From Actinomycetota bacterium (GTDB lineage Bacteria; Actinomycetota; Actinomycetes; S36-B12), in assembly GCA_016717115.1 (NCBI GenBank), contig JADKGE010000004.1, positions 100,043-164,042 of the forward strand: a stretch of DNA of 64,000 nt, written 5' to 3'. Shown one piece after another: positions 59,451 through 64,000 of the stretch. The position numbers and the translations under genes are program-made. Below the pieces are notes generated by a model. It had not been told where the DNA came from and did no database searches. It worked only from the letters and a program-made list of their open reading frames with translations. Numbering within the stretch: position 1 is the first letter of the stretch; every line of letters begins with the position of its first letter.

Positions 59451-61507
59451 CCACGCTCGCCCCCGTCCCCGAAGTCGTCCCTCATGGGCGCGTCAGCTCC
59501 GGCGTGTTCGAGCCCCGAGCGCTGCTGACGTCACTTCCCGAGGCCCTGCTCAAGCTCGACCCGCGGCAGATGTGGCACAACCCGGTGATGTTCGTCGTGC
59601 TGGTGGGTGCCCTGCTGACGACCGTCGCAGCGATCGTCGAGCCGAGCGCGTTCGCGTGGTGGATCACCGTGTGGCTGTGGCTCACCGTGGTGTTCGCGAA
59701 CCTCGCCGAAGCGGTGGCGGAGGGTCGTGGACGTGCTCAGGCCGCATCGCTGCGGGCCACCCGGCGGGACACCATGGCCCGGCGGCTCGACTCCGACGGC
59801 GGCGAGACCACGGTCGCGGCCACCGAGCTGAGGCTCGGCGACCGCGTGGTCTGCGAGGCCGGCGACATCATCCCCGGCGACGGCGACGTCGTTGACGGCG
59901 TGGCGAGCGTTGACGAGTCGGCGATCACGGGTGAGTCGGCGCCCGTCATCCGCGAGAGCGGTGGCGACCGCAGCGCCGTGACGGGTGGCACCAAGGTGCT
60001 CTCGGACCGGATCGTCATCCAGATCACGGCAGCACCCGGGCACACCTTCATCGACCGCATGATCGCACTGGTCGAGGGGGCCAGTCGGCAGAAGACGCCC
60101 AACGAGATCGCACTCAACATCCTGTTGTCGTCGTTGACGATCATCTTCCTGCTGGTCGTCATGACCCTGCAGCCGCTTGCCGACTACTCGGGTGCCACGC
60201 AGAGCGTGATCGTCCTGGTGGCCCTGCTCGTGTGCCTCATCCCGACCACGATCGGCGCACTGCTGTCGGCGATCGGTATCGCAGGAATGGACCGGCTGGT
60301 CCAGCGCAATGTGCTGGCTATGTCGGGTCGAGCCGTCGAGGCGGCGGGTGACGTCTCGACGCTGCTGCTGGACAAGACGGGGACGATCACCCTCGGCAAC
60401 CGCCAAGCGGTCGAGCTGATCCCGGCGCCCGGCGTGACGATCGAGCAGTTGGCGGACGCGGCTCAGCTGAGCAGCCTCGCGGACGAGACCCCCGAGGGCC
60501 GGTCGATCGTCGTCCTCTGCAAGGACCAGTACGGCCTGCGCGCCCGTGACGAAGGAGCGCTGCTGCACGCTGAGTGGGTCCCCTTCACCGCCCAGACGCG
60601 GATGAGCGGCGTCGATGTCGAGGGGCGCAAGGTGCGCAAGGGCGCCGCCGGAGCGGTGTTCGCGTACGTCGCCTCCGAGGGTGGCCGCACCCCGCCGGAG
60701 GTATCTGCGACCGTCGATGCCATCTCGTCGGCGGGCGGCACGCCGCTGGTGGTCTCCGAGGGGCCCGCGGTGCTCGGAGTCGTCCACCTCAAGGACGTCG
60801 TCAAGACCGGCATCCGCGAGCGGTTCGACGAGCTTCGTCGCATGGGCATCCGCACGGTGATGATCACGGGTGACAACCCGATGACCGCACGCGCGATCGC
60901 CGAGGAGGCGGGGGTCGACGACTTCCTCGCGGAGGCGACGCCGGAGGACAAGATGGCTCTCATCAAGCGTGAGCAGGAGGGCGGTCGCCTCGTCGCGATG
61001 ACCGGTGACGGGACGAACGACGCACCCGCGCTGGCCCAGGCAGACGTCGGCGTCGCGATGAACACCGGCACCTCGGCCGCCAAGGAGGCCGGCAACATGG
61101 TCGATCTCGACTCCAACCCGACGAAGCTCATCGATATCGTCGAGATCGGCAAGCAGCTGCTCATCACCCGCGGCGCCCTGACCACGTTCTCCGTCGCGAA
61201 CGACATCGCCAAGTACTTCGCGATCATCCCGGCGATGTTCGTCGTCGCCTACCCGGGGCTCGACGCCCTCAACGTCATGCACCTGTCGAGCCCCAACTCG
61301 GCCATCCTGTCCGCGGTCGTCTTCAACGCGCTTGTCATCATCGTGCTCATCCCGCTGGCCCTGCGGGGCGTGCGGTACCGCCCGGCGAGCGCCTCGAAGC
61401 TGCTCAGCCGCAATCTGTGGATCTACGGACTCGGAGGAATCATCGTGCCGTTCGTCGGCATCAAGCTGCTCGACCTGCTCGTCTCCCGCATCCCCGGAAT
61501 GGGGTGA
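59447..61507 (+). CDS. kdpB: Potassium-transporting ATPase subunit B
   Basis: This 686-residue P-type ATPase has the phosphorylation motif LLLDKTGTITLGNR, the actuator SAITGESAPVIRESGGD, the hinge MTGDGTNDAPALAQAD and the KdpB-specific C-terminal helices. It powers K+ uptake with the A subunit. Its stop overlaps the kdpC start (GTGA). Confidence 0.97.
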   Translation: MTTLAPVPEVVPHGRVSSGVFEPRALLTSLPEALLKLDPRQMWHNPVMFVVLVGALLTTVAAIVEPSAFAWWITVWLWLTVVFANLAEAVAEGRGRAQAASLRATRRDTMARRLDSDGGETTVAATELRLGDRVVCEAGDIIPGDGDVVDGVASVDESAITGESAPVIRESGGDRSAVTGGTKVLSDRIVIQITAAPGHTFIDRMIALVEGASRQKTPNEIALNILLSSLTIIFLLVVMTLQPLADYSGATQSVIVLVALLVCLIPTTIGALLSAIGIAGMDRLVQRNVLAMSGRAVEAAGDVSTLLLDKTGTITLGNRQAVELIPAPGVTIEQLADAAQLSSLADETPEGRSIVVLCKDQYGLRARDEGALLHAEWVPFTAQTRMSGVDVEGRKVRKGAAGAVFAYVASEGGRTPPEVSATVDAISSAGGTPLVVSEGPAVLGVVHLKDVVKTGIRERFDELRRMGIRTVMITGDNPMTARAIAEEAGVDDFLAEATPEDKMALIKREQEGGRLVAMTGDGTNDAPALAQADVGVAMNTGTSAAKEAGNMVDLDSNPTKLIDIVEIGKQLLITRGALTTFSVANDIAKYFAIIPAMFVVAYPGLDALNVMHLSSPNSAILSAVVFNALVIIVLIPLALRGVRYRPASASKLLSRNLWIYGLGGIIVPFVGIKLLDLLVSRIPGMG

Positions 61508-62091
61508 TCACCGTGAACCTCACCGTCCGTCAAGCCTGGGTCAGCGTGCGCTTCCTGCTCGTCATGACCGTCGTGCTCGGCGTCGCCTACCCGGTCGCGC
61601 TGTTCGCCGTCGGTCGCATCGTGCCGGGGACCAGCGACGGCTCCTACGTATCGACGACCTCCGGGGCCGTCGTCGGATCCGCCCTGATCGGCCAGTCCTT
61701 CGACGGTGCGGAGTGGTTCTGGCCGCGGCCGTCGGCCGCCGGCGACGGCTACGACGCCCTGAGCAGCGGAGGAACGAACCTCGCGGCCGACAACCCCGAC
61801 CTCGTTCAGGCGGTCGCCGAGCGCAAGGCCGCTCTGGCGGCGGCCAACGGCGTCGGCCCGGACGCTGTCCCCGCGGACGCAGTGACCGCGAGCGGCAGTG
61901 GCCTGGATCCCGACATCAGCCCGGACTACGCACGCCAACAGGTCGCCCGAGTCGCGTCGGCTCGCGGCATCGACCCGATGCTCGTCAGCGGGCTCGTCGA
62001 CGAGGCGACCCAAGGCCGACTGCTCGGCTTCGTCGGCGAGCCTCGGGTCAACGTGCTGCGCCTGAACCTGTCACTGGAGAGCGTCGGGTGA
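61504..62091 (+). CDS. kdpC: Potassium-transporting ATPase subunit C
   Basis: This 195-residue protein has one N-terminal membrane helix (FLLVMTVVLGVAYPVALFAV), the conserved LIGQSFDGAEWFWPRPSAAG and DPDISPDYARQQVARVA with GRLLGFVGEPRVNVLRLNL. KdpC helps ATP binding by KdpB. GTG 61504 overlaps kdpB; GTG 61513 is a possible alternative. The stop overlaps kdpD. Confidence 0.95.
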   Translation: MITVNLTVRQAWVSVRFLLVMTVVLGVAYPVALFAVGRIVPGTSDGSYVSTTSGAVVGSALIGQSFDGAEWFWPRPSAAGDGYDALSSGGTNLAADNPDLVQAVAERKAALAAANGVGPDAVPADAVTASGSGLDPDISPDYARQQVARVASARGIDPMLVSGLVDEATQGRLLGFVGEPRVNVLRLNLSLESVG

Positions 62092-64000
62092 GCCAGGCCA
62101 TCTCGATGTCGGATCCTTCGGCCCAGAGCGACCAGATCGCTCGGTCCGGCCACAATGGAGGAGTGACCCGCGGCAAGCTGCGCATCTACCTCGGTGCCGC
62201 GCCCGGCGTCGGCAAGACCTACGCCATGCTCGGCGAGGCGCACCGGCGTCTCGAACGCGGCACCGACATCGTCGTCGGCTTCGTGGAGACCCACGATCGT
62301 CGCCACACCGCGGACATGATCACCGGACTTGAAGTCGTCCCGCGACGAGCCATGGACCACCGCGGTGCGCGCTTCGAGGAGATGGACCTCGACGCCCTTC
62401 TGGCCAGGCATCCGCAGGTAGCACTCGTCGACGAACTGGCCCACACGAACGTCCCAGGCTCGCGAAACACCAAGCGGTGGGAGGACATCGACGAACTCCT
62501 CGACGCCGGCATCGACGTTATTTCGACCGTCAACATCCAGCACCTCGAGTCCCTCAACGACGTCGTCGAGTCGATCACGGGCATCAAGCAGCGCGAGACG
62601 GTTCCCGACGCCGTCGTCCGAGCCGCCGACCAGCTCGAGCTCGTCGACATGAGTCCCGAGGCGCTACGTCGCCGTCTGGCCCACGGCAACGTCTACAAGC
62701 CCGAGAAGGTCGACGCTGCGCTGGGCAACTACTTCCGAGCCGGCAACCTGACCGCCCTGCGAGAGCTCGCCCTGCTCTGGCTCGCCGACCGCGTGGAAGA
62801 GGGCCTCGAGCGCTACCGGGCCGACCATGGCATCCAGGACACCTGGGCGGCCCGCACCCGGATCGTCGTCGCGCTGACAGGGGGTCCCGAGGGCGACGCG
62901 CTGCTGCGGCGCGGCTCGCTCATCTCGGGGCGCAGCGCCGGCCGGGCGCTGGTGGCCGTTCACGTCGTCCGCGGCGACGGCACCTTGGGGGCCCGGCCCG
63001 ATGATGTGGCGCGGCTGCGACAGCTGACCGAGGACCTCGGTGGCACCTTCCACACCGTCGTGGGCGAGGACGTCGCCACGGCCGTCCTCGACTTCGCGCG
63101 GTCCGTCAATGGCACCCAGGTGGTGGTTGGTGCCTCCCGCCGCGGCCGCCTCAGCACGGCACTTCGTCCCAGCACCGCCGACGACATCGTTCGCGATTCC
63201 GGCGAGATCGACGTGCACGTCGTGTCGCATGACACGGCCGGCAAACGGCACCCGTCCGTCCGCCGCCCGCGTCGTACCGGCACCCGCCGCGGCTGGGCAT
63301 GGGTCCTCGCCTCGGTGATTCCGATCGGCCTCACGCTGGCACTCCTGCCGTTTCGCGATGCCCTGAGCCTGTCCACCGTCCTGCTCGCCTTCCTGCTCGG
63401 TGTCGTGGCGTCGTCCCTGGTCGGCGGACTCCTTCCCGCCATCGTCACCGCAGTCCTCGCCGGACTCCTGGTGAACTTCTCCTTCGTTCCACCGCTCGGC
63501 ACCTTCACCATCGCCGAACCCGAGAACGCCTTCGCCATCGTCACGTTCGTGATCGTGGCCTCCGTCGTGGCCACGATCGTCGACCGCAGCACCGCTCTCG
63601 CGAAGGAGGCCGCGCGCCGCCGCGCCGAGGCGAACGTCCTTGCCGCCCTCACGGTCGGTGTCCTCGGCCGAGGCAACGGCGTTCGTGCGCTCCTGGACCA
63701 GGCGTGCGAGACGTTCGGCATGCGCAGCGCGGCGCTGTTCGAGGTGACGGTGGACGGGCGGGGCTTGTCCGTCGTCGAGGTGTCGGGGGAGTTTCCACCG
63801 AAGTCCATCGATGACGCGGACGTCTCGGTGGACGCCGGTCCGGGGCTCGTCATGGCCCTGTCCGGATCCCCCTGCTCCGCCTCCGACCGCCGCATGCTGG
63901 ACGCCTTCGCCGCGCAGGCCGCGCCGTCCTCGAACGCAACCGCCTCGCCGCGCGGGCGGCCGACGCCTCCCGCCTGCGTGAGTCCGACGCGGTCCGCACC
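62088..64000 (+). CDS. kdpD: Sensor kinase KdpD, truncated by window, with apparent frameshift
   Basis: The frame from GTG 62088 to the window end encodes the KdpD N-terminal half. It has Walker A YLGAAPGVGKTYAMLGE, then VALVDELAHTNVPGSRN and DVISTVNIQHLESLNDVVES of the KdpD domain. A USP-like part follows with VVVGASRRGRLST. The DUF4118 membrane region and a GAF-like part come next. Near 63921-63926 the normal sequence (FAAQAA followed by VLERNRLAARAADASRLRES) continues only in the next frame, which fits a one-base deletion or sequencing error. KdpD senses K+ limitation and signals to KdpE. Confidence 0.9.
   Translation, partial: MSQAISMSDPSAQSDQIARSGHNGGVTRGKLRIYLGAAPGVGKTYAMLGEAHRRLERGTDIVVGFVETHDRRHTADMITGLEVVPRRAMDHRGARFEEMDLDALLARHPQVALVDELAHTNVPGSRNTKRWEDIDELLDAGIDVISTVNIQHLESLNDVVESITGIKQRETVPDAVVRAADQLELVDMSPEALRRRLAHGNVYKPEKVDAALGNYFRAGNLTALRELALLWLADRVEEGLERYRADHGIQDTWAARTRIVVALTGGPEGDALLRRGSLISGRSAGRALVAVHVVRGDGTLGARPDDVARLRQLTEDLGGTFHTVVGEDVATAVLDFARSVNGTQVVVGASRRGRLSTALRPSTADDIVRDSGEIDVHVVSHDTAGKRHPSVRRPRRTGTRRGWAWVLASVIPIGLTLALLPFRDALSLSTVLLAFLLGVVASSLVGGLLPAIVTAVLAGLLVNFSFVPPLGTFTIAEPENAFAIVTFVIVASVVATIVDRSTALAKEAARRRAEANVLAALTVGVLGRGNGVRALLDQACETFGMRSAALFEVTVDGRGLSVVEVSGEFPPKSIDDADVSVDAGPGLVMALSGSPCSASDRRMLDAFAAQAAPSSNATASPRGRPTPPACVSPTRSA

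Noticed and set aside
1..64000. CRISPR arrays, tRNA or rRNA genes, attachment sites
   Set aside because: No regularly spaced direct repeats, no cloverleaf-like segments and no rRNA-like stretches were recognised on reading; a tRNAscan/Infernal run would be decisive.

Overview
The window looks like a chromosomal segment of a high-GC Gram-positive bacterium (Actinomycetota). The evidence is very high G+C, GTG and TTG starts, a DUF222/HNH (13E12-type) endonuclease, a TAP-like secreted peptidase, an OtsA/OtsB pair, a complete Kdp operon, and many genes with a TANNNT -10 box 6-9 bases before the start codon, the arrangement of leaderless actinobacterial transcripts. No rRNA, tRNA, CRISPR array or insertion sequence was seen. 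Genus cannot be assigned from the sequence alone.

Region 1 (1-6.4 kb, minus strand) is the most unusual part. It is one operon, reading possible leader peptide, tusA, MvhD-like protein, dsrE2, a 907-residue HdrA with a GltD-type flavoprotein inserted in it, a second HdrA, a tiny winged-helix protein, and an HdrC/QmoC-like iron-sulfur protein cut by the window edge. It reads as a sulfur-carrier-linked, heterodisulfide-reductase-like (Qmo/sHdr-like) electron-transfer complex. A CsoR/CstR-type operator overlaps its putative promoter. Region 2 (6.5-10.4 kb) holds a DCC-family protein and a four-repeat zinc-ribbon protein behind a perfect CsoR-type palindrome, then an arsenic-type module (thioredoxin-like protein, ArsP/YraQ-type permease, ArsR with a CxC sensor motif) and a DapB-like protein lacking the catalytic histidine.

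Region 3 (10.4-36 kb) is mostly metabolic and envelope genes: extradiol dioxygenase, TAP-like peptidase, class III aminotransferase, an MprF-like flippase with a kinase-like middle, a diacylglycerol-kinase-like enzyme, PAP2 phosphatase, SulP transporter, RecQ, an SLC13-type permease, hydrolases, a haloalkane dehalogenase, a degenerate nucleoside kinase, an MFS exporter and otsAB. Region 4 (36-53.7 kb) carries a second SulP transporter, an amine-oxidase-like flavoprotein, PIG-L deacetylase, DUF389 protein, a 54-residue metallothionein made of two 24-residue repeats, a 57-residue Cys-rich protein behind a second perfect CsoR-type palindrome, a membrane pyrophosphatase coupled to a glycosyltransferase-like gene, a CDF exporter, NlpC/P60 hydrolase, class II aldolase, ChaA, a PLP decarboxylase and two stress-type proteins.

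Region 5 (53.7-64 kb) has a FetB-type permease paired with a PstB-type ATPase, an SDR, and the potassium module: a KdpD-like membrane protein, two overlapping KdpF-like micropeptides, kdpA, kdpB, kdpC and kdpD (cut by the window end, with an apparent frameshift). Eleven-base direct repeats typical of OmpR/KdpE-family operators lie before both transcription units of this module. Metal/thiol sensing, sulfur transfer and ion homeostasis are the recurring themes.
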